From positions 1 to 64,000 of the forward strand of contig NZ_CAJZAI010000015.1 of the NCBI RefSeq assembly GCF_914271435.1: DNA of 64,000 nucleotides. The letters are read 5' to 3'. Position numbers and translations under genes: made by a program. The notes under the pieces are model-generated. The model had not been told where the DNA came from. It saw only the letters and a list, made by a program, of their open reading frames with translations, and ran no database searches. Positions 1 through 8,504 of this stretch are shown here, piece by piece (positions within the stretch are counted from its first letter, which is position 1; every line of letters starts with the position of its first letter). The stretch is from Cupriavidus laharis (GTDB lineage Bacteria; Pseudomonadota; Gammaproteobacteria; Burkholderiales; Burkholderiaceae).

Positions 1-92
1 TCCTAATCATCTACGCGGCAGGCAGTCTGGTTATGCCACTGGACCGTCTTCACCTCATCGAGCCGTTCGTCCACCACGAAAACGCGCTTTTG

Positions 93-140
93 CCTACTTT
101 TACCGCTCGGGTAAAAGTAGGTCGCCGGCTACGCCGGCGA
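93..140. repeat. two tandem perfect stem-loops
   Basis: Two adjacent perfect inverted repeats lie downstream of the DUF4239 gene. Bases 93-104 (CCTACTTTTACC) pair with 110-121 across a 5-nt loop, and 122-129 (TCGCCGGC) pair with 133-140 across TAC. The pair resembles the short extragenic palindromes common in Burkholderiaceae and could also help end transcription of the minus-strand gene, although no clear U-tract follows. I see no gene in bases 1-209. Confidence 0.5.
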
Positions 141-209
141 AACAGCAGCGCCCGCCAAGCACGACAACCCAAATCCTCCCCACAAACCCCAGTAATTCGG
201 CAAAGCACC

Positions 210-1004
210 TCATTTCATGCCGTCACGCACCAACTGCAGGACCTCATCGAATTCGTCGACGCGAATCAGACCCAGACGCGGAAACTCCAGGTCGACGATA
301 ACGTAAAGCGTCATCGCCAACGTTACCGAGAAAAAGAGTTCGTGCAGCCAGTTGCGCGGGCCACGCCCGGCCATGCCGTAGCCTGCAAAGAGCGCCCCGA
401 TCCAGCTCAGCGAAAGCAGCAGGGCGTAGATGACGCCAGGCGGGTGCTCCCTGGTCGAAGCGAGCCGCGTGGATGCCGTATCGAATGCGGCGTTGAGCGC
501 TGGCAGCAGCAGCATCGTCGCAGCCGCGACCGGCGCACGCTGGGACTCCGCGACGGATCTCGCCCAAAGGCGATCACGAAGCTCGTCGGCTCGCGCCAGG
601 GCTTGCGCCACACGCTCGCGGTCCGGAACCGCGCGATACGCCTCGAGCCGAGCATCCAGATACTGCCGGAATGTCTCGCGCAGCTCGTCGCGCGCGGGCG
701 CCGCCAGCAAATCGAGGCGCAGGTAAGCCGTGCCGATATCGTTGGCTTCCTGGACGATCAGGGTGCGCCGTGCATCAAAGCGGCCGGCCGCTCCCGAAAA
801 GGTGAAAGCGATCAGCAGGCCGAGCAGTGCGAAGATGGCGCTTGCCACCACGCCCACCCCTGTGGTTTCGGGATCGCGGCCAGCATTGACCTGCCATTGC
901 CAGACCAGCCGCCCCAGCCCCATGGCAACCAGAATGCTGGCGAACAAGCCAAACGCCAGGGCAATGCCTCCGATCCAGCCGGTGCCATAGAGCAGTGATC
1001 CCAT
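210..1004 (-). CDS. DUF4239-type (bestrophin-like) membrane protein
   Basis: 264-residue protein of unknown function. Residues about 7-35 form a hydrophobic segment and a second follows near residues 50-70 (FALLGLLIAFTFSGAAGRFD). A charged, probably helical central region (about 70-185) is followed by two more hydrophobic segments near the C-terminus, ending in VDEFDEVLQLV. This two-plus-two helix layout and the 'FSGAAGRFDARRTLIVQEAN' stretch are typical of the DUF4239 family. The start at 1004 is chosen because GGGAGGC lies 5-6 bases upstream; the frame is open further upstream, but that extension has no family-like sequence. It seems to be monocistronic and convergent with nothing recognisable. 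No substrate or role can be assigned from sequence. Confidence 0.65.
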   Translation of the reverse strand: MGSLLYGTGWIGGIALAFGLFASILVAMGLGRLVWQWQVNAGRDPETTGVGVVASAIFALLGLLIAFTFSGAAGRFDARRTLIVQEANDIGTAYLRLDLLAAPARDELRETFRQYLDARLEAYRAVPDRERVAQALARADELRDRLWARSVAESQRAPVAAATMLLLPALNAAFDTASTRLASTREHPPGVIYALLLSLSWIGALFAGYGMAGRGPRNWLHELFFSVTLAMTLYVIVDLEFPRLGLIRVDEFDEVLQLVRDGMK

Positions 1005-1362
1005 TGCTGCCTCCCAAGCAGAAAGGCACGGCGTTGTTCGTCCTGGCAAGCAGGCAGATCCGATCGCTGGAACCGCGGGGCCGCGCCTGAGGTAAAGATT
1101 AGGCGAAAAGCCAGGCACTTTGCTGGTGAACCGGACGTAGGGCGCGGCTCCCGCCGTTGCGATGGCAGCCGCGCAACGCTGGTAGACACTGACGTCCGGC
1201 CTGTGCGGCCTCTCGCGTGTTGCACGCAAGCGATACCACCATGTCTGCCACCACCGGAATCTTCCTATTCTGGCGGCGCCTTTGACCTGTCTTCAAGTTC
1301 TGCCGCAGCCCTCTCCCTACGATCGGTCGGCTTTAACCAGACCATCCATCAAGGAGATTTCG

Positions 1363-2292
1363 ATGCGAGCCATCCCATCACAGATCGCAATCGCCGCGCT
1401 GGCGGCATGCACGTTGCTGAGCGCCTGCGGAGGCGGAGACGACAACGGCACGGGCAGCACACCCTCGCCATCCCCGGCACCGTCGCCCGCACCTGCCCCT
1501 GCACCTTCGCCCGCACCTTCGCCGGCTCCCTCGCCCGCCCCATCGCCTGCGCCCACGCCGGTGCCTACCGGCGAGCCACTGCCGAGCCTCTCCGCTCCCC
1601 AGCCTGGCTCCACCGCGGCAGTCGGCAACGGCAGCGAAGGCATCTGGTCCGAATCCATGGGTGTAACGTTCATCGACAGCGCAGGGCGCTTTATCCGCGC
1701 CGAGCTTGTTGGTGCGGTGAGCGGGGGCTTTCAGTTCTCAGGGTCGGCCTGGAACTTCACGCCGGATACGGTCTCCGAGTTCAGCTTCATCAATCCTGTC
1801 ACCGGCTCGGGCACCATCACGCTGAACAGCAAGCTTGACGGCTCGTATCAGGTCACCGGGTCGGACACCCCCTGGACCGTCCATGCCGCATACGATCCGG
1901 CAAACGCGCTGGCGGTGGATCAGGCGAGCATCGAGGGAAGCTGGAAGCAGGACGGCTTCGAGATGTCGGTTGACGACCAGGGCAATGTCAACGGCACCTA
2001 CACGAGCGGCACGCGAATCTGCGCACTGACGGGAACCGCCGTGCTTGCCGAGCCAGGCTCAAGGAAGAATCTCTATCGCGTCAACATGACCGCTTCCGTG
2101 GCGACACAGGCCGCAAGCACTGGCTGCGCCATGTCCGTGGGCGTCCCGCATCAGGGCTACGCCGCGATTCGCTTCGTACCGTCCGATGGACGCATCATCA
2201 TCACCGGCAACACGCTGTACAGCCGCTCGCTGGCCATGGTCGCGAGCACCGGCACCGGCGGCTACTTCAAGACTCAAATGCTCAAGCAATAA
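1363..2292 (+). CDS. proline-rich lipoprotein, function unknown
   Basis: 309-residue predicted lipoprotein. A signal peptide ends in the lipobox LLSAC, giving Cys22 as the lipidated residue, followed by GGGDD and then a Pro/Ala/Ser-rich spacer (about residues 33-68, coding bases 1460-1566) built from repeated PAPSP units. The remaining ~235 residues look like a globular all-beta domain with many Gly/Ser/Thr residues and two cysteines (near ICAL and GCAM) that could form a disulphide in the periplasm. The start is fixed by AAGGAG at 1351-1356. A PAPSP linker behind a lipobox is common in Burkholderiaceae surface or periplasmic lipoproteins. The spacer is a simple repeat likely to vary in length between strains. 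I do not recognise the C-terminal domain. Confidence 0.7.
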   Translation: MRAIPSQIAIAALAACTLLSACGGGDDNGTGSTPSPSPAPSPAPAPAPSPAPSPAPSPAPSPAPTPVPTGEPLPSLSAPQPGSTAAVGNGSEGIWSESMGVTFIDSAGRFIRAELVGAVSGGFQFSGSAWNFTPDTVSEFSFINPVTGSGTITLNSKLDGSYQVTGSDTPWTVHAAYDPANALAVDQASIEGSWKQDGFEMSVDDQGNVNGTYTSGTRICALTGTAVLAEPGSRKNLYRVNMTASVATQAASTGCAMSVGVPHQGYAAIRFVPSDGRIIITGNTLYSRSLAMVASTGTGGYFKTQMLKQ

Positions 2293-2433
2293 CGGGGCAG
2301 GCGCAGAGCGGGAGGGGGGGCGCTCCTCCTCATTCGTTGCCTCTGCGCCATCAACATCAGAACTGGCTGCCCGAAGCTTCCTGTCTCATGAGGTAGCGAT
2401 GCGGTAGTGCATGCACCTGGCACGCCCTAACGC

Positions 2434-3249
2434 CTACTCGCCCGTCCACTCCGGCGGCCGCCGGCTGACGAAAGCCTCGACGCCTTCACGGAAGTCACGG
2501 CTCCCATAGCACAGCCGCACGAGATCATCCGTATCGGCCACCGCCTCCACCGTCTGCCGCCGCAACGCCTCCTTCACGACGGTCTGCGTGACAGGCGCCA
2601 GCGCGGCGAGGCGCTCGCACAGGGCATCGACCTCGCCCTCCAGGGCCTCCGGCGCATACACGCCTTCCAGGAAGCCGCAGGCCAGCGCAGCGTCGGCATC
2701 GAGTATCTGCGCGAGCAGCAGCATGCGGCGCACCGGCTGCAGCCCCCAGGCCGCACGCAGCTTGGCGAGATTCTGTGCCGACAGCGTATTGCCCAGCGTC
2801 CTGGCAATCGGCACGCCGAAGCGCGCTTTGGGCGTCGCCACCCGGAAATCGCACGCCGTGGCGATGGCCAGGCCACCGCCCACCGCCCAGCCTTCGACCA
2901 CCGCCACCGTGGGCATCGGCAATTGCTCGACCAGCCGGACACCTTCGTCGATGCGCGCCTCGTAGGCAACCCCGTCGTCACCGCTCGTGAACTGCCGGAA
3001 CTGCGCGATGTCGGTGCCCGCAACAAAGGCCTCGCCGCCCGCGCCGCGCAGCACCACCACACGCGCGCCTGCGTTGCCCTTGGCGGAGAGCTTGCGGCAG
3101 TGCATGGCGAGCTGCTCGTACATGGCCCACGTCATCGCATTGCGCGCGGCCGGGCGGTCAAAGGTCAGCGTGGCGACCTGCCCTTGCATCGTGAGCGTGA
3201 CCTGCGCTTCGCCGGGCTGAGCCCCCGCCGGGGACTGCGGGGCACTCAT
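2434..3249 (-). CDS. crotonase-family protein (enoyl-CoA hydratase/isomerase)
   Basis: 271-residue crotonase-fold protein. The oxyanion-hole motifs are visible (GGEAFVAGTDIAQF near residues 70-83 and EGWAVGGGLAIA near 118-130), as is the usual C-terminal helical tail. The two glutamates that catalyse hydration in classical enoyl-CoA hydratases do not appear at the expected places (GGGLAIA in place of GGGCELA; VPIAR in place of QPEI). A different crotonase reaction such as isomerisation or C-C/thioester chemistry is therefore possible. The start overlaps the stop of the upstream CoA-transferase by 4 bases (ATGA), so the two are translationally coupled. It is the last gene of the LysR-Bug-CoA-transferase-crotonase unit. 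Confidence 0.85.
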   Translation of the reverse strand: MSAPQSPAGAQPGEAQVTLTMQGQVATLTFDRPAARNAMTWAMYEQLAMHCRKLSAKGNAGARVVVLRGAGGEAFVAGTDIAQFRQFTSGDDGVAYEARIDEGVRLVEQLPMPTVAVVEGWAVGGGLAIATACDFRVATPKARFGVPIARTLGNTLSAQNLAKLRAAWGLQPVRRMLLLAQILDADAALACGFLEGVYAPEALEGEVDALCERLAALAPVTQTVVKEALRRQTVEAVADTDDLVRLCYGSRDFREGVEAFVSRRPPEWTGE

Positions 3250-4481
3250 GCGCCGAATGCGCCGGCCGCCGCCAGCGACTGCTGTTGATCCTCCGAGAGC
3301 CCCAGCTCGGCCAGCACTTCCTCCGTATGCTGGCCCAGCAGCGGCGGCGGGCGCCGCACCTGCTGGGGCGTGCCGCCCATCTTCACGGCGAAGCCGATGT
3401 TGGGCACCTTGCCCTCGATCGGATGGTCGATCTCGATGCGCATCTGGCGGTGCTTGCCGTGCTCGCTGTCGAAGGCCTGCGGATAGGTCAGGATCGGCCC
3501 CGCCGGGATGCCGACCTCGAGCAGATGCTCGATCCAGTAGTCGCAGCCGTGTTTCGCGAAGCTTTCCTCCAGGGCGGGAATCAGTGCCTTGCGGTTATTC
3601 AGCCGCAGTGCCACGGTGGCAAAGCGCTCATCGGCCAGCAGATCCGGCCGGTCGATGGTCTTGCACAGCAGCTGCCACAGCTTCTGGTTGGTCGCCCCCA
3701 TGACGAAGTAGCCGTCTGCGGCCTTCATCGCCTGGTACGGCGCGCTCATGCGGTTGGCCGTGCCCAGCGGCTCGGGTTCACGGCCGGTGCCCCAGTATTC
3801 GCAGGTGTCCCATACCGAGAAGGCGAGCGCGGAGTCGAACAGCGACGCATCGACGTACTGGCCCTTGCCCGTCGCCGTGGCGCCGATATACGCGGACAGC
3901 ATGCCGTAGGTCGCGAAGAGCGCGCAGCCGATATCGGCCACCGGCACACCCGCCTTCACCGGCGCACCGCCCGGATACCCGGTCACGCTCATCACGCCCG
4001 ACATGGCCTGCGCCATCAGGTCGAAGCCGGGCCGCGTGGCCCACGGGCCGCTCTGGCCGAAGCCGGAGATGCTGCAGTAGACGAGCCTCGGGTTGATCTT
4101 GCTGAGCGTCTCGTAGTCGATGCCGAGGCGTTTCATTACGCCAGGGCGGTAGTTCTCAACGAGAATGTCGGCGGTTTCCGCCAGGCGGTAAAGCACCTCG
4201 CGGCCTGACTCGGTCTTCAGATCCAGCGTGACGCTGCGCTTGTTGCGGTTCATGTTGAGGAAGCCCATGCTATCTGGGCCCTTCATCTTGAACCCCATCG
4301 AGCCGCGCGTCTGGTCGCCGCCCTCGGGCGGCTCGATCTTGATCACGTCGGCGCCAAGGTCGGCCAGCAGCATGCAGGCGTAGGGGCCGGCCATGACCTG
4401 GCTGACATCGAGCACGCGCACGCCGGCCAGCGGCAAAGGGCGGTCGGACGTCTGGTCGCGGGTATCGCTGAAATCTGTCAT
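3246..4481 (-). CDS. family III (CaiB/BaiF) CoA-transferase
   Basis: 411-residue CoA-transferase of the CaiB/BaiF/FRC family, which moves CoA between carboxylic acids. It shows the N-terminal LAGVRVLDVSQVMAGPY and LADLGADVIKIEPPEGGD motifs, NMNRNKRSVTLDLK, ILVENYRPGVMKRLG, and the GQYVDASLFDS motif whose Asp (in SLFD) is the expected acyl-carrying residue. The usual C-terminal region with LGQHTEEVLAELG closes the protein. I start it at 4481 (MTDFSD), where full family length begins; the frame is open a further 860 bases upstream, but that stretch is antisense-frame noise within the Bug receptor gene. It lies 59 bases after that gene and overlaps the crotonase gene by 4 bases. Confidence 0.92.
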   Translation of the reverse strand: MTDFSDTRDQTSDRPLPLAGVRVLDVSQVMAGPYACMLLADLGADVIKIEPPEGGDQTRGSMGFKMKGPDSMGFLNMNRNKRSVTLDLKTESGREVLYRLAETADILVENYRPGVMKRLGIDYETLSKINPRLVYCSISGFGQSGPWATRPGFDLMAQAMSGVMSVTGYPGGAPVKAGVPVADIGCALFATYGMLSAYIGATATGKGQYVDASLFDSALAFSVWDTCEYWGTGREPEPLGTANRMSAPYQAMKAADGYFVMGATNQKLWQLLCKTIDRPDLLADERFATVALRLNNRKALIPALEESFAKHGCDYWIEHLLEVGIPAGPILTYPQAFDSEHGKHRQMRIEIDHPIEGKVPNIGFAVKMGGTPQQVRRPPPLLGQHTEEVLAELGLSEDQQQSLAAAGAFGA

Positions 4482-4540
4482 CGGGTACTTCCTGGATATA
4501 GGGATGGGGTGGCGTGCGCGGGTGCGGCGGCGCCCAGCCA

Positions 4541-5509
4541 TCAGGCTTCCGCCTTCACACCGGCGTCCTTCACGACCTTGGCCCACTTGCTGGACTCGGA
4601 CACGATGAAGGCGCCGAACTGCTGGCTCGATCCGCCGGAGTCCTCGGCGCCGAAGCTCTTGAGCCGCTCCACGACGTCGGGCATGGCGAGCACGCGGTTG
4701 ACGTCCTCGTTCATGCGCTGCACCAGCGCCGGCGGCATGCCCTTCGGGCCCACCAGGCCGTACCACGATGCCGCGTCCAGGCCGGGAAAGCCAGACTCCG
4801 CCAGCGTCGGCACATTCGGGTGGCTGGCCGCGCGCTTCAGGCGGGTCTGCGCGATGGCGATCACCTTGCCCTGCTGGATGAACGGCGTGGCAGCGGTCAT
4901 GGTGTCGAAGGCATAGTCGATCTGGCCGCCGAGCAAGTCCGCCACCAGCGGGCCCGAGCCTTTGTACGGCACGTGCACCACGTCGATCCTGGCCTGCATC
5001 CGGAACATCTCCAGCGCCAGATGCTGCGCCGAGCCGATGCCCGACGAGCCGAAGGAAATTTTGCCCGGGTTCTTGCGGCACAGCGCCACGACGTCGGACA
5101 CGGTCCGCACCTTCTGCTCCGGACGGCAGGTCAGCATATTGGGCGTGACGCCCACCATCGAGATCGGCGTGAAATCCGTGCGCGGGTCGTACTTGACGTC
5201 CAGCAGCGCCGGGGCGATGGCATGGCTGTTGACGTGCGCCATCAGCAGCGTGGTGCCATCGGGCGGCTGCTTGGCCACATAGGCTGCCGCAATCGCGCCG
5301 GTCGCGCCCGGCTTGTTCTCCACGACCACGCTGGTGTTCCACATGACGCCGAGCTTCTGCCCGATTACACGCGCCAGCACGTCCGTGCCGCCGCCCGGGG
5401 CAAAGCCGACCACGATGCGCACCGGCCCATGGATCTCTGTCGCGGCGCGCACGAGGCTGGGCACCGCCAATCCGGCCGCAGACGCGAGAATGAATTGTCT
5501 GCGCTGCAT
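4541..5509 (-). CDS. Bug/TctC-family periplasmic solute-binding protein
   Basis: 322-residue extracytoplasmic receptor. Residues 1-22 form a signal peptide with an RRQFILASAAG start that is Tat-like (twin Arg) and ends ...RAATE. The mature part carries the Bug signatures: PVRIVVGFAPGGGTDVLAR, a VVENKPGA[TG] ligand-loop motif, ISFGSSGIGSAQHLALE and VPYKGSGP. Bug proteins bind carboxylates or related metabolites. Many lack a partner tripartite tricarboxylate permease nearby, as here, where no TctA/TctB genes are seen. It is the second gene of the module under the LysR regulator and precedes the CoA-transferase by 59 bases, suggesting capture of an acid that is then activated to a CoA thioester. 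Confidence 0.9.
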   Translation of the reverse strand: MQRRQFILASAAGLAVPSLVRAATEIHGPVRIVVGFAPGGGTDVLARVIGQKLGVMWNTSVVVENKPGATGAIAAAYVAKQPPDGTTLLMAHVNSHAIAPALLDVKYDPRTDFTPISMVGVTPNMLTCRPEQKVRTVSDVVALCRKNPGKISFGSSGIGSAQHLALEMFRMQARIDVVHVPYKGSGPLVADLLGGQIDYAFDTMTAATPFIQQGKVIAIAQTRLKRAASHPNVPTLAESGFPGLDAASWYGLVGPKGMPPALVQRMNEDVNRVLAMPDVVERLKSFGAEDSGGSSQQFGAFIVSESSKWAKVVKDAGVKAEA

Positions 5510-5578
5510 TGCGTGTCTCCGTCCTATGTCTGGTAGTTATGGAGCCATGATGCGCAATGCGCCCGGCGCGGGCTATCG

Positions 5579-6517
5579 CTATTTGGGGGATTCAGGTTTC
5601 GCGTTTTGCGCAAGCACCGCCAGCACGCCCTGTGCGGCCGACGACAGCGCGCCATGGGGCCGATGGCACAGCACGAACCGCCGCTCCGCCCAGGGCCCGG
5701 CGATGGGCAGCCGCACGAACCGGCTGCCGCCCGCCACCTCGCGCGCAATCGTCTCCGGCATCACGCCGCCGCCGAGGTTCTGCGCCACCAGCGCGGCGAT
5801 GCTGTCGAAGCCGCCCACGCGCATGCGCATCCGAAGGACACGGCCCGCCTCCTCCGCCAGCCGCTCCAGCCCGATCGAGATCGCCGAACTCTCGCCCAGC
5901 ACAATCAGGTCGCAGTCCAGCACGTCCTCCGTCGTGACCTGCTTGCGCCGCGCCAGCGCGTGGCCGCGCGCCACTACCAGCACCAGCCGGTCGCTCCGGT
6001 ACGGCTCGGTCGGCATGTCGATCCCACCCAGGCTGCCCTCGTAGATGCCGATGTCCACGGTGCCGCGGCGCAGCGATTGCTGGACCTCCTGGCTGTTCAT
6101 CTCCTGCAGGTCGATGCGGACGCCGGGGCAGGCGGCGGCGCAGCGCTGGATGTCGAACGGCAGGAACTGGATGACCGCGGACTTCGGCGCCGCCACCCGC
6201 ACCACGCCCAGGTCGCCGCCGACGAAGGAACTGGCGTCGTCCTGCATGCGCTGGACCGTGTGGGTGATGCCTCGGGCGTGAGCCAGCAGCGCGCGGCCGG
6301 CTTCGGTCAGGGCCATGCCGTGTGGGAGGCGTTCGAACAAGGAAACGCCAAGTTGGGATTCCAGCTCGAGGATGCGGCGAGAGGCGGCGGCTGCGGCCAG
6401 GTGAAGGCGCTCCGCGCCGCGGGTGATGCTGCCCTGGTCGGCTACGGCGATGAAGAGCTGGATGGTGGTGAGGTCGAAATGCAGCCGGGGGTTGCGTGAG
6501 GGGGCGGAGGGCGTCAC
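5579..6517 (-). CDS. LysR-type transcriptional regulator
   Basis: 312-residue LysR family regulator. The N-terminal winged HTH (residues about 14-72) reads LTTIQLFIAVADQGSITRGAERLHLAAAAASRRI followed by LESQLGVSLFERLPHGMALTEAG. The remainder is the periplasmic-binding-like effector domain, with VRVAAPKSAVIQFLP at its start. It is the first gene in the same direction as the Bug receptor (69-base gap), an arrangement typical of catabolic Bug clusters, so it probably regulates the downstream Bug/CoA-transferase/crotonase genes and itself in response to the substrate or its CoA ester. The 250 bases upstream of it, to the end of the AidB-like gene, hold no gene I can support. Confidence 0.9.
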   Translation of the reverse strand: MTPSAPSRNPRLHFDLTTIQLFIAVADQGSITRGAERLHLAAAAASRRILELESQLGVSLFERLPHGMALTEAGRALLAHARGITHTVQRMQDDASSFVGGDLGVVRVAAPKSAVIQFLPFDIQRCAAACPGVRIDLQEMNSQEVQQSLRRGTVDIGIYEGSLGGIDMPTEPYRSDRLVLVVARGHALARRKQVTTEDVLDCDLIVLGESSAISIGLERLAEEAGRVLRMRMRVGGFDSIAALVAQNLGGGVMPETIAREVAGGSRFVRLPIAGPWAERRFVLCHRPHGALSSAAQGVLAVLAQNAKPESPK

Positions 6518-6767
6518 GGTGGTCTGCGCGCGGTGGGGCGCCGTTATGGGAGCGAGCTACGGGTGAATGTCGGTGAAACCCACGAGCACCCTTGGGAAGC
6601 GCTGCGTGTGCCCGCCGATTGTCCGCTCACGTACCATCATCGGCAATTGCGGGTTTCCCGCGCCCCGGACCTCTCCCTCCAGATCTTTCCGGCGTCTGTC
6701 ACAGGCGCCTAAACGAGAGACAGGCGACCACCACACGGTGGGATTAGCAGAAGTCGCGCTTGGGAGG

Positions 6768-8414
6768 TCAGATCATCAGGCTGGCGCGGTTGATCAGCAG
6801 TGCGATCGGCGCCTGTGGATCCAGCGTGCCATAGGCAAGGCCAGACTCTCCCGCCAGGCGGGCACGGCAGAAGGCATTGGCAATCTCGTCATTCCCGGAA
6901 GTCAACAGCAGCGCCGCCTGAAGGGCCATTGCGGTCCGCTCTACCACCAACCGGCTGCGCGCCTCCAGCACGGCCGGGTCTTCGAAGGCTTTTTGCAGCC
7001 ACGCCACATGCCGGTCGTAGGCTTCATGCAACCCTCGCGCCGTCTGGAGCTCCCTGAACAAGGCGTCGCGAGCCCCAGGCTCCTTCTGCAAAGCACGCAG
7101 GACGTCCAGACACTGCACGTTGCCGCTGCCCTCCCAGATCGAGTTCAGGGGCGCCTGCCGATAGAGCCGCGGCAGGATGTTTTCCTCGACGTATCCAATC
7201 CCGCCCAGGCATTCCTGCGCTTCGTTGATATGGGCAGGCGTGCGCTTGCACACCCAGTATTTCCCGATGGCGGTCCCGATGCGGGCGAGTGCGGCCTCAT
7301 GGGGATCGCGCGGCGACGCATCCACAGCGGAAGCGATACGCATCGCGAGCGCGATGGCGGCCTCGCTCTCCAGTGCCAGGTCGGCCAGGACATTGCGCAT
7401 CAGAGGCTGGTCAATCAGCAAACGTCCGAATGCCTTGCGCTGACTCGTGTGGTGAAGCGCCTGGACAATTGCCTGCCGCATCTGCGCGGCTGAACCGAGA
7501 ATGCAATCCAACCGGGTCAGGGCGACCATCTCGATAATCGTCGCGACGCCACGGCCCTCCTCGCCAACCAGAGTCGCCATCGCGCCCTGAAATTCGACCT
7601 CGGAAGATGCATTGCTCCAGTCGCCCAACTTGTCCTTCAACCGCTGGATCCGGACCGCATTGAGTGATCCGTCGGGGAGAACACGTGGCATCAGAAAGCA
7701 ACTCAGACCGCCCTCCGCCTGAGCCAGGACCAGATGCGCATCGCACATCGGCGCTGAAAAGAAAAACTTGTGGCCGACGATCTCGTACGTGCCATCACTT
7801 TGAAGATGTGCCCGCGTCGTGTTGCTTCGGACATCCGAACCGCCCTGCTTTTCCGTCATGCCCATGCCGATCGTGCACGCGGTCTTCTCATGAGCAGGTA
7901 GTGTGCGCGAGTCGTACGCGCTGGCTGTTACGCGAGGGATCCATGCGTCGGCCACCGCCGGAGACTTGCGGAGCGCCGGAATGGCGGCATGTGTCATCGT
8001 CAGCGGGCAGCTTGTGCCGGCGTCCGGTTGGCTGTTCAGATACACCAGGGCTGCGCGCGCAACATGCGCGCCAACCCGGCCCTCGTGCCGCCAGGAAAAA
8101 CTGTGAACCTGGCCCTGCATCGCGTGGCCCATCAGTTGATGGTAGGCCGGGTGAAACTCGACCATGTCAATGCGGCGGCCATACCTGTCAAAGCTGTGCA
8201 GTACCGGCTTATGACGGTTGGCCAGCTCGCCGTACTCCATCATTACGCCGCCCGTGACTTCGCCATGGGCTGCAAGGTGGTCGCTCGCCCATGCTCCGCC
8301 ATGCCGCGCTACGGCTTCCTGCAATACTCGATCCGTTGACCAGGCGTTATACGCCGGCAGGGGCAACGGCTGGTTCTGGACATCGTGAGTGCTGAACTGT
8401 GCCTTGGCTGACAT
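6768..8414 (-). CDS. AidB-type acyl-CoA dehydrogenase
   Basis: 548-residue flavoprotein of the acyl-CoA dehydrogenase superfamily, AidB branch. The N-terminal extension (QNQPLPLPAYNAWSTD...) and a length near 540 residues are typical of AidB rather than of ordinary 380-residue dehydrogenases. Motifs include GMGMTEKQGGSDVR at the flavin/substrate site, GHKFFFSAPMCDAHLVLAQ, and a C-terminal ECLGGIGYVEENILPRLYRQAPLNSIWEGSGN. E. coli AidB protects DNA during alkylation stress; many homologues are annotated as isovaleryl-CoA dehydrogenase-like and may simply oxidise acyl-CoA. It is divergent from a PaaX-family regulator 90 bases away, which suggests control by an acyl-CoA-type ligand rather than by Ada. 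Confidence 0.85.
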   Translation of the reverse strand: MSAKAQFSTHDVQNQPLPLPAYNAWSTDRVLQEAVARHGGAWASDHLAAHGEVTGGVMMEYGELANRHKPVLHSFDRYGRRIDMVEFHPAYHQLMGHAMQGQVHSFSWRHEGRVGAHVARAALVYLNSQPDAGTSCPLTMTHAAIPALRKSPAVADAWIPRVTASAYDSRTLPAHEKTACTIGMGMTEKQGGSDVRSNTTRAHLQSDGTYEIVGHKFFFSAPMCDAHLVLAQAEGGLSCFLMPRVLPDGSLNAVRIQRLKDKLGDWSNASSEVEFQGAMATLVGEEGRGVATIIEMVALTRLDCILGSAAQMRQAIVQALHHTSQRKAFGRLLIDQPLMRNVLADLALESEAAIALAMRIASAVDASPRDPHEAALARIGTAIGKYWVCKRTPAHINEAQECLGGIGYVEENILPRLYRQAPLNSIWEGSGNVQCLDVLRALQKEPGARDALFRELQTARGLHEAYDRHVAWLQKAFEDPAVLEARSRLVVERTAMALQAALLLTSGNDEIANAFCRARLAGESGLAYGTLDPQAPIALLINRASLMI

Positions 8415-8445
8415 GGGTAGACTCTCATCCGTGGAATCGATATGA

Positions 8446-8486
8446 ATATTACACAGTATTGCATGTGTTGCAAAACAAGGTAATAT
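8446..8486. promoter_or_regulatory. nested inverted repeats, candidate PaaX-type operator
   Basis: In the 90-base gap between the divergent AidB-like and PaaX-like genes there is an outer inverted repeat, ATATTAC (8446-8452) with GTAATAT (8480-8486), and an inner one, ACACA (8451-8455) with TGTGT (8464-8468). The gap is AT-rich compared with its surroundings and must hold both promoters. A repressor binding here could control both genes. Position and symmetry are seen; operator function is inferred. Confidence 0.45.
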
Positions 8487-8504
8487 CAGGAAGAACCCTA
8501 CCCT

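Noticed and set aside
3246..5342. A 698-residue fusion of CoA-transferase with an upstream domain
   Set aside because: The upstream part is the wrong frame of the Bug receptor gene (4541-5509). The CoA-transferase begins with its normal N-terminus at 4481.
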